Shown in pieces: positions 1-7,574 of a stretch of DNA of 19,434 nt. Location of the stretch: contig JACPHN010000099.1 of NCBI GenBank assembly GCA_016188575.1, forward strand, positions 1-19,434, given 5' to 3'. The notes beneath the pieces were generated by a model, which searched no databases, was not told where the DNA came from, and worked only from the letters and a program-made list of their open reading frames with translations. Each line of letters opens with the position of its first letter. Positions within the stretch are counted from its first letter, which is position 1. This DNA comes from Candidatus Schekmanbacteria bacterium (GTDB lineage: Bacteria > CSSED10-310 > JACPHN01). Made by a program: the position numbers and the translations under genes.

Positions 1-2
1 CC

Positions 3-728
3 GAGATTTACGTGAGGGGAGGGCCACTGGGCTTCGGCATCTCGGTGGGAATCTGGGAGGGCTGGACGCCCGGCCGGGTCTCGGGCGACTGGATCCGCGG
101 CATCCAGTGTAAGATCGTCGGGTCCGCCGGCGAGACCGTGCCGCTCGGGGAGTGGTATCGGTGGACGGCGCCCGCGGTCGCGGACTCTTACCAGATACCA
201 CCCGACAAGGCGGAATTCCGAGGTTTGGTGCCGCTCGACATCGTGCGGCAGCTTCCGGTTGGTCGCCTCGAGGTGATCTGCACCGCGGAATGGAAAGGCC
301 GTGAGGTCACGGATCTGACAGGGAAAGCGCGCTTCGCTCGGCTGGTGGAGCCGGACACGCCGGAGCACCGCGCCATCTACTACTATCAATGGGCTCACGA
401 GGTCAGCGGGCAGGCCACCCACTCCGAGCAAGCCAAGGCCGACGAGGAAGCCTGGCGCCTGATCCAGGGCGCCATTCAGCAAAACGTGTCGCTGCCTTGC
501 ATTTGGGAGTGGGCGGCGGCATGGGCGCGCGACACCGGGCGCAACCACCGCGCGGCGGAGCTGTTCACCCGGTATCTCGAGGAGCTCACCGCGGCCGTCG
601 CCCGCGGCGAGCCCGGCTATCGGCCTGAGGACACTATCGATATCGATCCCCGAGAAAAGCAGAAAGAGGTGCGCGCCGATACCTTGAAGCAAATCGCCCA
701 CCTGCGGTCGCTCGCGGAAGAGGAGTAG
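3..728 (+). CDS. Hypothetical protein, 5' end outside the window
   Basis: The reading frame is open from the first complete codon (Glu-Ile-Tyr, then a GTG at position 12), so the gene probably begins upstream of the window. GTG12 has no visible Shine-Dalgarno sequence in the few bases available. The N-terminal part (codons for GGPLGFGISVGIWEGW onward) looks beta-rich. From about residue 125 the sequence becomes helical, with YYYQWAHEV, IWEWAAAWARDTGRNHRAAE and LFTRYLEELTAAVA, which resembles TPR-like helical pairs but is too weak to name. The end is charged (KQIAHLRSLAEEE). No signal peptide or membrane segment is visible in the part present. No family is recognised. It converges on the minus-strand gene at 1042 across a long hairpin. 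Coding status is well supported by the uninterrupted frame and codon pattern; function is unknown. Confidence 0.7.
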   Translation, partial: EIYVRGGPLGFGISVGIWEGWTPGRVSGDWIRGIQCKIVGSAGETVPLGEWYRWTAPAVADSYQIPPDKAEFRGLVPLDIVRQLPVGRLEVICTAEWKGREVTDLTGKARFARLVEPDTPEHRAIYYYQWAHEVSGQATHSEQAKADEEAWRLIQGAIQQNVSLPCIWEWAAAWARDTGRNHRAAELFTRYLEELTAAVARGEPGYRPEDTIDIDPREKQKEVRADTLKQIAHLRSLAEEE

Positions 729-994
729 CCAGGCTCGCGCCAAAGTGCTCCCGCCTCGAGGTTGGCTTCGGAAGCAGCAGCGCCGTCGAGCCCGCACCAT
801 GTCACCGCCGGCGCGGCATACCGTGACCTACCACGCTTCAATAACGCCGCGAAGGAAGCGAGACGACCCGCGGCAGGAGCTTTCATTCCCCATCCCGCTG
901 TCGGGTCGACGTCGAAGCGGCGATGGCCTCAGGCCCGTCCGCCGTGGAAGATCGCCGACGGGGGACGCCTGCGTGTGAACCCGGCCGGGGCCGG
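729..994. other. Intergenic stretch, no gene seen
   Basis: Between the stop of the first gene and the hairpin at 995 I find no reading frame with a plausible start, Shine-Dalgarno sequence or protein-like composition. Short frames here give Arg/Pro-rich translations typical of non-coding high-GC DNA. Confidence 0.5.
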
Positions 995-1043
995 GATGTG
1001 ACGTGCCGGAGCCTCCCCCTGCGCCGCTCCGGCAGGTCACATC
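995..1043. terminator. Long hairpin between convergent genes
   Basis: Arms 995-1012 (GATGTGACGTGCCGGAGC) and 1026-1043 are reverse complements at 17 of 18 positions, around a 13-nt loop. The stop codon of the minus-strand gene lies inside the right arm, and the plus-strand gene ends 266 bp to the left. There is no U-tract on either side, so a classical intrinsic terminator is not certain. It could act as a bidirectional transcript end or RNA-stabilising hairpin, or be a dispersed REP-like repeat. Confidence 0.5.
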
Positions 1044-1404
1044 ACGCGCAGGCGGCCAAACGTCGGCTCGGCGTGCACCGAACGCGGTGGCGATGCACCC
1101 GCCAGGAAAGACCCGTGAACAGTTGCTCCAGCCTCGCCAGCACCGCCGCGCTCGCGGTGGCCTCGAGGCCTGGCATTTCGATATCGAAGTAATACCCGCC
1201 CGCGATGGTTTGGACCTCCACGGTGTCTTGCGGCCGGAGCTTTCCGGCCATGAGGTCCCAAACCTCCAAAAGTCGCAGCCCAGGCATGTCATGGGGCGGA
1301 AGGACCCAGATTTCCAAGGTCGCCATGGGCCGCGGTTCCAAGTCTTCTTGTCTGTCACTCCGAGCTTGGGGCTCGCTGATGTTGGTCTCGGTTGACATGT
1401 TCAT
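1042..1404 (-). CDS. Small hypothetical protein, 120 aa, behind a sigma-54 promoter
   Basis: The start chosen is the ATG at 1404, because a sigma-54 promoter at 1454-1469 would start transcription about 40 nt upstream of it. The frame stays open further upstream to 1623, but that part overlaps the promoter and a palindrome. There is no strong Shine-Dalgarno sequence; the leader is A-rich. Residues 1-26 are polar and probably disordered. The folded part begins about residue 27 (MATLEIWVLPPHDMPGLRLL), with alternating strands and a helix around 80-98, and ends in a basic tail (WRVHRHRVRC, TPSRR). It lacks a signal peptide and membrane segments. I recognise no family. It lies downstream of the FHA gene on the same strand, separated by about 250 bp of regulatory DNA, so it is probably its own transcription unit. 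Confidence 0.55.
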   Translation of the reverse strand: MNMSTETNISEPQARSDRQEDLEPRPMATLEIWVLPPHDMPGLRLLEVWDLMAGKLRPQDTVEVQTIAGGYYFDIEMPGLEATASAAVLARLEQLFTGLSWRVHRHRVRCTPSRRLAACA

Positions 1405-1453
1405 GGTAATTTTTTTTCCGAAGTAGCGTGCGGTGACCTTTGACCTCCTGTCT

Positions 1454-1469
1454 TGCAAGCTCCGTGCCG
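1454..1469 (-). promoter_or_regulatory. Sigma-54 (-24/-12) promoter for the 120-aa gene
   Basis: Read on the minus strand the sequence is CGGCACGGAGCTTGCA. This matches the sigma-54 consensus TGGCACG-N4-TTGCW at every specified base except the first, with the essential GG and GC 10 nt apart. The expected start is near 1443, giving a leader of about 40 nt to the ATG at 1404. Confidence 0.65.
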
Positions 1470-1606
1470 CCTGATATCCGAGAAAGCACATGGGGCCGCG
1501 GCGCTTTCCGGCGGCAAGAAGTGGCACCGACAACGCCGGAGAGCTCACTGCCCCCGACCTGACGTGCATCTCGACCGCAGTTCCCTCGGACAAATCGCGT
1601 CCGTGG

Positions 1607-1623
1607 GTGACAGAAATTGTCAC
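1607..1623. promoter_or_regulatory. Palindrome, candidate enhancer site for the sigma-54 promoter at 1454
   Basis: GTGACAGAAATTGTCAC is a perfect inverted repeat (6-bp arms, 5-bp AT-rich spacer). Its centre is about 160 bp upstream of the -12 element at 1455-1456, within the usual range for a sigma-54 activator binding site, and it lies in non-coding DNA after the FHA gene. The activator protein is not in the window. Confidence 0.45.
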
Positions 1624-1653
1624 GACACCGACCCGTCTCCGTGTCGCTTGCCG

Positions 1654-2433
1654 TTACGGCCGAGTCTGGGCGCCCGCCTCCGCAGCCCGCAGCGTAAACC
1701 GCAGCGGCGCCCGGCCCAGCGAAAACACGCTGTCAAGAGACAGCGCTACGGATTCCCCCGGTCCCAGTCGGCGCGAACCACCGCCGTGCAATGCCCTGGC
1801 ACGAAAGTGTCCACTCGCGTCATCGGCGTCCGCGCTAGGCGGCGCCAGAAACGTCCCCTCTGGCGCGAGAAGATCCGTCAGGAATGCGCTGGACTCATCG
1901 CACCGCACCATGGCGTGCCGTGGCGCGACCGTGGCACAAGCTTCCACCGCGCCTGTCGAGCCCCCTAGCAAGCTGGTCGCCGCGAGGTTCGCCGCGCCGT
2001 CCCGCCCGATGAGCAGCACCTCTCCCGTGCGCAGCGGATACCAACTGACGGCGTCGGACGTCCTGCATTCCAGATAGTACACCACCTGACGTACCGGCCC
2101 CGGCTCACTGTCCGCATCCACTCCCGCACCCTCTTCACCGACGACCATGCGCACGCCGGAGCCGCGAGCGAAATCTCCAAGAAAGATCTCGTCCCCAATA
2201 TTCAGCAGCGCGTACGCGATGCGCAGGCCATTCACCCACGTGCCGTTACGGGAGCTCTGGTCCACCAGGAGCCAGCTCTCGGCCTGGCGCTGTAGGACCG
2301 CGTGATGCCGCGAAACGCAGGGATGATTGATCTCCACAGAGGAACCCGGGTCGCGGCCGATCGTGACGTCGGCCGCCTCGAGCGCGATGGTACCGTGGGC
2401 TTTTCCCCATTGATAGCTGATTTCGAGTATCAT
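1654..2433 (-). CDS. Tandem FHA-domain protein
   Basis: FHA domains bind phosphothreonine peptides and usually act in Ser/Thr kinase signalling. The first domain (about residues 5-97) has the full set of signature residues: G26-R27 (IGRDPGSSVEI), S41-R42-H44 (VSRHHAVL) and N63-G64 (SSRNGTWVNG). The second (about 130-248) is diverged: IGRDG at 142-146, APRHAMV in place of SRRHA at 170-176, and APEGTFL in place of the S-x-N-G-T loop, so it may not bind phosphopeptide. The start is the ATG at 2433, preceded by AGAGGT at good spacing; an upstream TTG at 2451 lacks this support. There is no membrane segment, so it is likely cytoplasmic. It follows tatD on the same strand after a 93-bp gap. No kinase gene is visible in the window. 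The domain call is secure; its partner is unknown. Confidence 0.88.
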   Translation of the reverse strand: MILEISYQWGKAHGTIALEAADVTIGRDPGSSVEINHPCVSRHHAVLQRQAESWLLVDQSSRNGTWVNGLRIAYALLNIGDEIFLGDFARGSGVRMVVGEEGAGVDADSEPGPVRQVVYYLECRTSDAVSWYPLRTGEVLLIGRDGAANLAATSLLGGSTGAVEACATVAPRHAMVRCDESSAFLTDLLAPEGTFLAPPSADADDASGHFRARALHGGGSRRLGPGESVALSLDSVFSLGRAPLRFTLRAAEAGAQTRP

Positions 2434-2526
2434 GCAGACCTCTGCGGGCAAGTGGATTGAACCGGTATGGCTTTTTTGACACGTGACCCGCCGAAAAGGT
2501 TCCCGCGGCAGCGGCGGAGCGGCGCT

Positions 2527-3330
2527 TCAAGCTCGCTCCCGGCGCGTTGCCGGCACGCCCTGGCGCAGATAGCGGCCAAAGTTCACCCTGGTGGTCTCGG
2601 CGACCTCTTCAAGCTCGCATCCCCAAATCTCCGCCACGGCCGCAGCGACGCGAGGGAGCCACAGGGGCGTGGCCGGCTCGCCGGCAAACGGTTGCGGGGA
2701 GTCCGTTTCAAGCAGCAGGAGCGCCCGCTCGATGCTCGCGCAGACCTTGCGCTGTTCGGCGCCGCTGATGAGGCTCGGCCCCACCGAGATGTACACGCCC
2801 GCCGCGGCGCACTGGCGCGCCAGTTTCGCGGAGTGGGTGAACCAGTGCAGGAGGGCACCGAGGCCAGTCTGGCGAGTGAAGTCGATCGCCACCTCCACCG
2901 TTGCCCGGGTGGCGCGCCGCGAATGCAGGTTGACCGGGAGCCGGGCGTCCGCCGCCACAGACAGGTAGGCCTCCAGCTCGGCGCGCTGCTGGCCCTGGCT
3001 CGCCTCGGTGCGGGCGTGAAAGTAGTCGAGGCCGACTTCGCCGATCAGATCCGCCTCCGCGGCGTGCTCGCGCGCAAACGTGCGGCAGGCGCGCCGCTCG
3101 TCGTCCGTGGCGGTGACGGCAATCGCCGGGTGATGTCCAAGGCCGGCCAGCACCAGGTCCGGAAACTGGCGGTGCAGCTCGAGCACGCGGCGCATTGAGG
3201 GCAAGTCCATGGAGATGGCGACGATACGGTCGATGCCAGCGGTGCGCACCGCTGACACGACGGCGTCGATGTCGTCGAGATCGCTCAGGTGGCAGTGCGC
3301 GTCGACGAGCCCGGGGCGGTTCTGGCTCAC
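2527..3330 (-). CDS. tatD: TatD-family metal-dependent hydrolase / DNase
   Basis: This is a TIM-barrel metallohydrolase of the TatD/YcfH family, whose members are reported as 3'-5' exonucleases acting on DNA. The expected metal ligands are present: DAHCHL with H12 and H14, GEVGLDYF with E98, PVNLHSR with H136, HWFTHS with H162 and ETDSP with D210. The C-terminal motif TTRVNFGRYL is also typical. At 267 aa it has the normal family length. The start is GTG at 3330, which overlaps the stop of the upstream protease gene (GTGA). No strong Shine-Dalgarno sequence precedes it, so translation is probably coupled. It is most likely cytoplasmic. Its pairing with a secreted protease looks like operon hitch-hiking rather than shared function; that is inference. 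Confidence 0.93.
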   Translation of the reverse strand: MSQNRPGLVDAHCHLSDLDDIDAVVSAVRTAGIDRIVAISMDLPSMRRVLELHRQFPDLVLAGLGHHPAIAVTATDDERRACRTFAREHAAEADLIGEVGLDYFHARTEASQGQQRAELEAYLSVAADARLPVNLHSRRATRATVEVAIDFTRQTGLGALLHWFTHSAKLARQCAAAGVYISVGPSLISGAEQRKVCASIERALLLLETDSPQPFAGEPATPLWLPRVAAAVAEIWGCELEEVAETTRVNFGRYLRQGVPATRRERA

Positions 3331-4364
3331 ACGCGCGCCCGCGGCCGGAGTCGCCGCCGCGTTGCGGCCCCGCGGGTAGCAAAGGCAAGAACGAGCAGCC
3401 AGACGAGGTCGAGCACGGCGCGGGAATCCGCATCATGGCGCTTGGTGCCGGGGCTCGCGGCGAAGCAGGCGAACGGCCCATCGTCCTCGTCGCTGCTATC
3501 GTCCCGGGGCGGCTTCATGATCTGCTCGACCCATGCCGCATAGCGCGAGACGCGGGTGTAGACTCCCGGCGACTGCGCCCGCGCGCACCCCATCCCCCAG
3601 CTCACGATGCCCGCAAGGCTCCACCCCGTGCCCGCGCTCGGCACCACAAGCGGCCCCCCGGAGTCCCCTTGACAGGAGTCCTTTTCGCCATTCATGAACC
3701 CCGCGCAGACCATGTTGTCGGTCACCCAGCTCTGTTGCCCCTGCGAGTCGTCCAGCCACGACTCGCACTGCGCGTTGCTGATAATGGGGATTTCGACCTG
3801 GAGGAGGACGACCGAACCCGCTCCTGCCTCGCTGGTCGCGCCCCACCCGGTAACCGTCGCGACCACCCCCTCCAGGCTTCCGGCCGCGTCGCCGAGCGGC
3901 GGTACGGTCTGGACGCCGCCGCTCACGTCGGCGGGCCTGGCCAGACGCAGCAAGGCGATGTCATTGTCGCCCGACGCGCCGTTGTACAGCGCGTGCGGGT
4001 ACGCCGCCGCGACGCCGAGCTGCTGGTAGCCGGGCTCCGGGGTTTCGAGATTGTGAGCTCCCACCACCGCGCCGATCGTCGCCGGGTCGGCGATGCCGTT
4101 GTCGTCGAGAACGCAGTGCGCGGCAGTGGCGACCCACTCGCGAGCGATCAGCGAGCCACCGCAGAACTGCGCGTCGTAGAGCGAGTACCCGGCGGCGACG
4201 AGACTCGGCCTGATCAGGGCGACTTGCCACGGCCAGGCGCCGGGCGCGGCCTCGACGCCGCCGACGATGAAGGCGTGCTCCTGTCCGGCGGCAGCCTGCG
4301 AAACCGCGACACCTGTGAAAAAGACGACGCTGCCGAGCAAGACGCGCAAGCGATGTGACTTCAT
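3327..4364 (-). CDS. Exported trypsin-like serine protease (S1) with C-terminal membrane anchor
   Basis: This is a chymotrypsin-fold peptidase. A signal peptide (residues 1-27, KSHRLR then a hydrophobic run, cleavage near AAAG) precedes the activation site IVGG at 33-36. The catalytic triad is visible: H83 in TAAHC, D135 in GDNDIALLRL and S235 in GDSGGPL. D229, six residues before the Ser, predicts trypsin-like cleavage after Lys/Arg. After the protease domain come an acidic linker (DDSSDEDD), a Cys at 300, a hydrophobic helix at about 316-330 and an Arg-rich end. This layout resembles C-terminal sorting signals such as GlyGly-, JDVT- or MYXO-CTERM, although I cannot match the exact motif. 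The start is ATG 4364 with GGAG about 10 nt upstream. It is the first gene of an operon with tatD and points away from the GH123-like gene. Confidence 0.93.
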   Translation of the reverse strand: MKSHRLRVLLGSVVFFTGVAVSQAAAGQEHAFIVGGVEAAPGAWPWQVALIRPSLVAAGYSLYDAQFCGGSLIAREWVATAAHCVLDDNGIADPATIGAVVGAHNLETPEPGYQQLGVAAAYPHALYNGASGDNDIALLRLARPADVSGGVQTVPPLGDAAGSLEGVVATVTGWGATSEAGAGSVVLLQVEIPIISNAQCESWLDDSQGQQSWVTDNMVCAGFMNGEKDSCQGDSGGPLVVPSAGTGWSLAGIVSWGMGCARAQSPGVYTRVSRYAAWVEQIMKPPRDDSSDEDDGPFACFAASPGTKRHDADSRAVLDLVWLLVLAFATRGAATRRRLRPRARV

Positions 4365-4758
4365 TCTCGATTTCTCCGGCCAGGCGAGAGGACAGTATCG
4401 GACCATGGTGCTGCGCACATTGGAACCGCGAGCCCGCGAGGCGGGTAAGGGGCGCCGACGGCGCCGCGCAACAGATTGGCGTGCTCCTTTCCGAGATCCG
4501 TGCTGGGCTCCTCCCAGGGTACCGCCGGCAGCGTGGGAAGGCCAGAGTCCATCGCGACGGAACCTGGATTCCCTTTTCGCTCCTGACGATGGTAACCGCG
4601 CCCTGCTCCCGAGCCTCAGAAACGCGCTCCGCACAGCGCTCGCCGAGCTGGCGCGCGAGGGCCGTCAGGCTGGCACGTCGATTGCTATCTCGGACAACGT
4701 AACGCGGCGGACAGCGCCGAGACCACACCACGTGCACGCTAGCAAAGAGGGACACGCC
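4365..4758. other. Divergent intergenic region between protease and GH123-like genes
   Basis: About 390 bp lie between two divergent starts. Frames remain open here but give Arg/Ala-rich translations without a start signal, so I read it as regulatory DNA. It contains a sigma-54 element at 4671-4686 facing right. Short palindromes at 4503-4517 (CTGGG-N5-CCCAG) and 4559-4572 (GGAA-N6-TTCC) lie about 120-175 bp upstream of that element and are weak candidate activator sites. I found no convincing promoter for the protease gene. Confidence 0.5.
4671..4686 (+). promoter_or_regulatory. Perfect sigma-54 (-24/-12) promoter
   Basis: TGGCACGTCGATTGCT matches all specified bases of the sigma-54 consensus TGGCACG-N4-TTGCW. 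The five bases before it (CAGGC) also fit the extended consensus. Transcription would start near 4697, about 62 nt before the GTG start of the GH123-like gene, so the glycosidase and methyltransferase genes are probably controlled by RpoN and an activator. Confidence 0.8.
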
Positions 4759-6573
4759 GTGACTGGAGCAAACCGCGCGCAAAGCGCCAACCCGCGCAGA
4801 TCTTTCCGCAGCAACCTTCGCGCCCTGGCGGCGCTGCTCTTATGGCTCCCGGCAGGCGCGTGCGAGGCGGCTCCGGAGTCCGCCGCGACCGCGCCGAGCG
4901 CCTGGGCAACGCACGCCCTCGTGAAGATCCGCCCGCACGACACCGCGGCCGGCGCGAACGGCGCCGCGACCATCGAGCTTCAGGCGGCGCGCAACGAATT
5001 TGAACCGTTTCAGGTGGTGCTCGAGGGAGGGTCCACGGGGCTTACAGACGTCGACGCAGTGCCCACCGATTTGCGTAGCGCCGCGGGAGCAACCATCGAG
5101 CGCCGCCACGTCCGGGTCTACTGCGAGCGGATGATTGAGCTGCAAAAGCCGTCGTCGCAGGAAGGGGAGGCCGGGCCGTGGCCCGACGCGCTCGTGCCGC
5201 GCCGTGACGTCTACGAAGACGAGCCGCGCAACGCCTTTCCGCTGGACGTAGGGCAAGGTGTCAGGCAGCCCCTGTGGATCGAGGTGTACGTGCCAGCGGA
5301 AGCCGCCGCCGATCGCTACTCCGGAACCCTGCAAATCTCCAGGTCCGGCCGCGACTGGCAAACCATCGGCATCACGCTGCAGGTGAGGTCGTTTGCGTTG
5401 CCCAGTACCGCGAGCTTGCCCACGACGTTTGGGTTCAGCGGTCTTTCGGCTCTGCGGCAGCACCTTGGAGGGTACACCAGCGACGAGGATCTGCTGTGGA
5501 TCACGAAGCTCTACGCCAAGGCGGCGCTGCTGCACCGCCTCAGCATTCATGGCGGTACGATGACCCCGCCGCGGTTTTCTCCCGAGGGCGCCGGAGGGAG
5601 CGTGGAGTGGACCAACTACGATGCCGAGGTCGGTCCCTTTCTGGATGGGGCCGCCCTCGGGCCTCGCGACCCGCTTCCGGGCGCGCGCGCGACGTCGGTT
5701 GACCTGCGCGCTCCCGCGGGGCTCGAATCCGACGCGCAGAAGGTGGCGTACTGGCGGGAGTGGGCGCGGCACTTCAGGGAGCGGGGGTGGTTCGAGCGGC
5801 TCTTCCACTACGTCTGGGACGAGCCTACCGCGGAAATGCTGCCCGCGGTCGCGGCTCGCGCGCGCCTGGCGCATCAGGCAGATCCGCAGATCCGCAACCT
5901 GGTCACGGCCCCACTTCATGCGTCGCTCGTCGCGCTCATCGATGTCTGGGCGCCGCTCATCAACTGCTTTGAGCTCAAGGACAACGAGCCCTACTGTATC
6001 CTCGCGCCGGTGCCGCGCAGCGGATACGAGGATCGCCTCCGCCAGGGCGACGACCTGTGGTGGTATCAGGCCTGCGGCAGCCACGGCTGTGACATCGTCG
6101 GTGGCAGCTACTTCGCCGGGTGGCCGAGCTATGTCATCGACGTGTCGCCTGTCGCCAACCGCATCATGGAGTGGGTGACCTGGAAATACGGTATTCGCGG
6201 CGAGCTCTATTTCGCCATGAACGAGGCGTACGCGACCGCGCCCGATCCTTGGGAGAGCGTGTTCGCGCACGGCGGCAACGGCGACGGGACGCTGTTCTAC
6301 CCCGGCTTGCCGGGGCGAATCGGGGGCACGACCCACATTCCCATCGAAAGCATCCGCTTGAAGCTCATTCGCGAAGGGTTAGAGGATTACGAATACTTGG
6401 CGATGCTCGCCGCGCACGGAGCCCGGCAGGTGGCCGACCGCGAAGTGGGGGCGATCGTGGCGTCGGCTTTTCGCTGGGAGAGCGACCCGGCGGCGCTCTA
6501 CGCCGCGCGCCGACGCCTTGGAGACGAGCTCGAGCGGGTGCTCGGGTCGGCTCCGGCCCCGGGCAAACCGTAG
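4759..6573 (+). CDS. Exported GH123/DUF4091-type glycoside hydrolase-like protein
   Basis: The start is GTG 4759, preceded by AAAGAGG eight bases upstream. It begins a signal peptide (basic NPRRSFRSNLR, hydrophobic core, PAGAC); Cys35 may be a poor lipobox, so it is either secreted or a lipoprotein. Residues about 45-220 form a beta-sandwich like the GH123 N-terminal domain. The rest matches the DUF4091/GH123 barrel: YVWDEPT with the Asp-Glu pair D354-E355 expected of this substrate-assisted family, then DLWWYQACG, GWPSYVIDVSP, MEWVTWKYGIRGELY, NGDGTLFYPG and IRLKLIREGLEDYEYL. At 604 aa it has the usual length. GH123 enzymes characterised so far act on N-acetylgalactosaminides, but many DUF4091 proteins have no known substrate. 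It sits behind a sigma-54 promoter and 30 bp before a methyltransferase gene. Confidence 0.88.
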   Translation: MTGANRAQSANPRRSFRSNLRALAALLLWLPAGACEAAPESAATAPSAWATHALVKIRPHDTAAGANGAATIELQAARNEFEPFQVVLEGGSTGLTDVDAVPTDLRSAAGATIERRHVRVYCERMIELQKPSSQEGEAGPWPDALVPRRDVYEDEPRNAFPLDVGQGVRQPLWIEVYVPAEAAADRYSGTLQISRSGRDWQTIGITLQVRSFALPSTASLPTTFGFSGLSALRQHLGGYTSDEDLLWITKLYAKAALLHRLSIHGGTMTPPRFSPEGAGGSVEWTNYDAEVGPFLDGAALGPRDPLPGARATSVDLRAPAGLESDAQKVAYWREWARHFRERGWFERLFHYVWDEPTAEMLPAVAARARLAHQADPQIRNLVTAPLHASLVALIDVWAPLINCFELKDNEPYCILAPVPRSGYEDRLRQGDDLWWYQACGSHGCDIVGGSYFAGWPSYVIDVSPVANRIMEWVTWKYGIRGELYFAMNEAYATAPDPWESVFAHGGNGDGTLFYPGLPGRIGGTTHIPIESIRLKLIREGLEDYEYLAMLAAHGARQVADREVGAIVASAFRWESDPAALYAARRRLGDELERVLGSAPAPGKP

Positions 6574-6603
6574 CAGAGCACAACAAAGAGGAGGCTTGAG
6601 GCC

Positions 6604-7407
6604 ATGGCTGTTCGCGCCAGTGATGTCTTGTGGAAGGCAGGAGGGGGATACTACGACGATCTCGCGCCCGGCATCGGGGCGGGACCGGTGCGCCCGGACA
6701 TGAACCGCCCGCTGGTGCGGAAGCTGGCGGCGCTGCTTGGTGATTTCGGCGAGCGCCCCCGCCGGCCGGCGGCGCTCGAAGTAGGGTGCGGACCGGCCGC
6801 CTGGTCGGTATGGCTCGCCCAACGCACGGGCTGCAGGGTGGTGGGAGTCGACATCGAGCCCTTTGCCGCAGAGCTCGGCCGCACGAACCTCGCCGCCGCC
6901 CGCGTGGACGGCGAAATTCTCTGCCGCGACGCGTTCACCCCCGAAGCAAATCGCGATTTGTGGGCACAATTCGACCTCGTGTTCTCCATGGGAGTGCTCG
7001 AGCACTTCGACGATCCGGTCGAGCGCCTGTGCGCGCTCGGCCAGTACCTCAAGGTCGGTGGGCACATCGTGACCACGGTTCCCAATCTTCACGGCGTCAA
7101 CTGGTGGCTGCAGCGCCTGGCGGACGTGGAGCGCCTGCAGATGCACGTGGTGTACAACGCGACCCAGCTCCGCGACGCGCACGAGCGCGCCGGTTTTTTC
7201 ACTGAGGGCGCCGGCCTTTTGGGCTTCTACGATGGCTTTCTCAGCGCTCCCGGTGTTGGCGCGTCGCCGCGCCGCCGCCGCGCCCATCGCTGGCTGTGCC
7301 TGGCCACCAATCTCGCGGCGGCGGGCTGGACCCGGCTCTGCGGCGAACGGGTTCTCCCGGAGCGGCGGTGGCTCGCCCCTCACGTGTTCTATCGCGGGCG
7401 AAAGTAA
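6604..7407 (+). CDS. Class I SAM-dependent methyltransferase
   Basis: The Rossmann-fold SAM-binding signature is clear: motif I ALEVGCGPAAWSVWLA (residues 57-72), the acidic residue after strand 2 in VVGVDIEP (D83) and the FDLVFSMGVLEHFDDP segment (123-138) typical of Methyltransf_11/25 proteins. The following VGGHIVTTVPNLHGVNWWLQ resembles methyltransferases found near polysaccharide or glycolipid genes. The C-terminal 60 residues are basic and contain a moderately hydrophobic stretch (WLCLATNLAAAGW). ATG 6604 follows an AAAGAGGAGG ribosome site, 30 bp after the glycosidase stop, so the two are co-transcribed. The substrate cannot be read from the sequence; a sugar, lipid or small molecule are all possible. 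It has no signal peptide and is probably cytoplasmic. Confidence 0.88.
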   Translation: MAVRASDVLWKAGGGYYDDLAPGIGAGPVRPDMNRPLVRKLAALLGDFGERPRRPAALEVGCGPAAWSVWLAQRTGCRVVGVDIEPFAAELGRTNLAAARVDGEILCRDAFTPEANRDLWAQFDLVFSMGVLEHFDDPVERLCALGQYLKVGGHIVTTVPNLHGVNWWLQRLADVERLQMHVVYNATQLRDAHERAGFFTEGAGLLGFYDGFLSAPGVGASPRRRRAHRWLCLATNLAAAGWTRLCGERVLPERRWLAPHVFYRGRK

Positions 7408-7446
7408 TCGCGAGCGAGTCTCGAGTCTGCGCGCGATAACCCCCGC

Positions 7447-7480
7447 TTCCACCGCGTGGAATGCCGGTTCCACTTGTGGA
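7447..7480. promoter_or_regulatory. Two tandem palindromes, candidate enhancer for the sigma-54 promoter at 7575
   Basis: TTCCACCGCGTGGAA (7447-7461) is a perfect inverted repeat. A second copy of the same half-site, TTCCAC-TT-GTGGA (7468-7480), follows with centres about 20 bp apart, two helical turns. They lie about 115-135 bp upstream of the -12 element, the arrangement expected for a dimeric enhancer-binding activator. Confidence 0.6.
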
Positions 7481-7574
7481 GGCGGCGCTACTTCCGCGCT
7501 GGTGCTGGTAACCCCGTTCCTCGCACAGGATGGCGTCCTGATGCGAATTTCGGGAAGCGGTGACGATGGCCAGT

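Noticed and set aside
828-1358. Minus-strand frame of 176 codons overlapping the small gene at 1042.
   Set aside because: It reads a second frame of the better-supported 120-aa gene and crosses the hairpin; the translation is Arg/Ser/Gly-rich.
2467-2526. Intrinsic terminator between tatD and the FHA gene (minus strand, A-rich run after a GC stem).
   Set aside because: The best stem is only about 6 bp, with a long loop, and the run on the minus strand is A rather than T.
4267-4758. Upstream in-frame extension of the GH123-like protein.
   Set aside because: The GTG at 4759 has a good ribosome site and begins a signal peptide; the extension overlaps the protease gene start and the sigma-54 promoter.
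4811-4826. Minus-strand sequence resembling a sigma-54 element (complement of AGCAACCTTCGCGCCC).
   Set aside because: It has two mismatches, lies inside the GH123-like coding region and is about 450 bp from the protease start.
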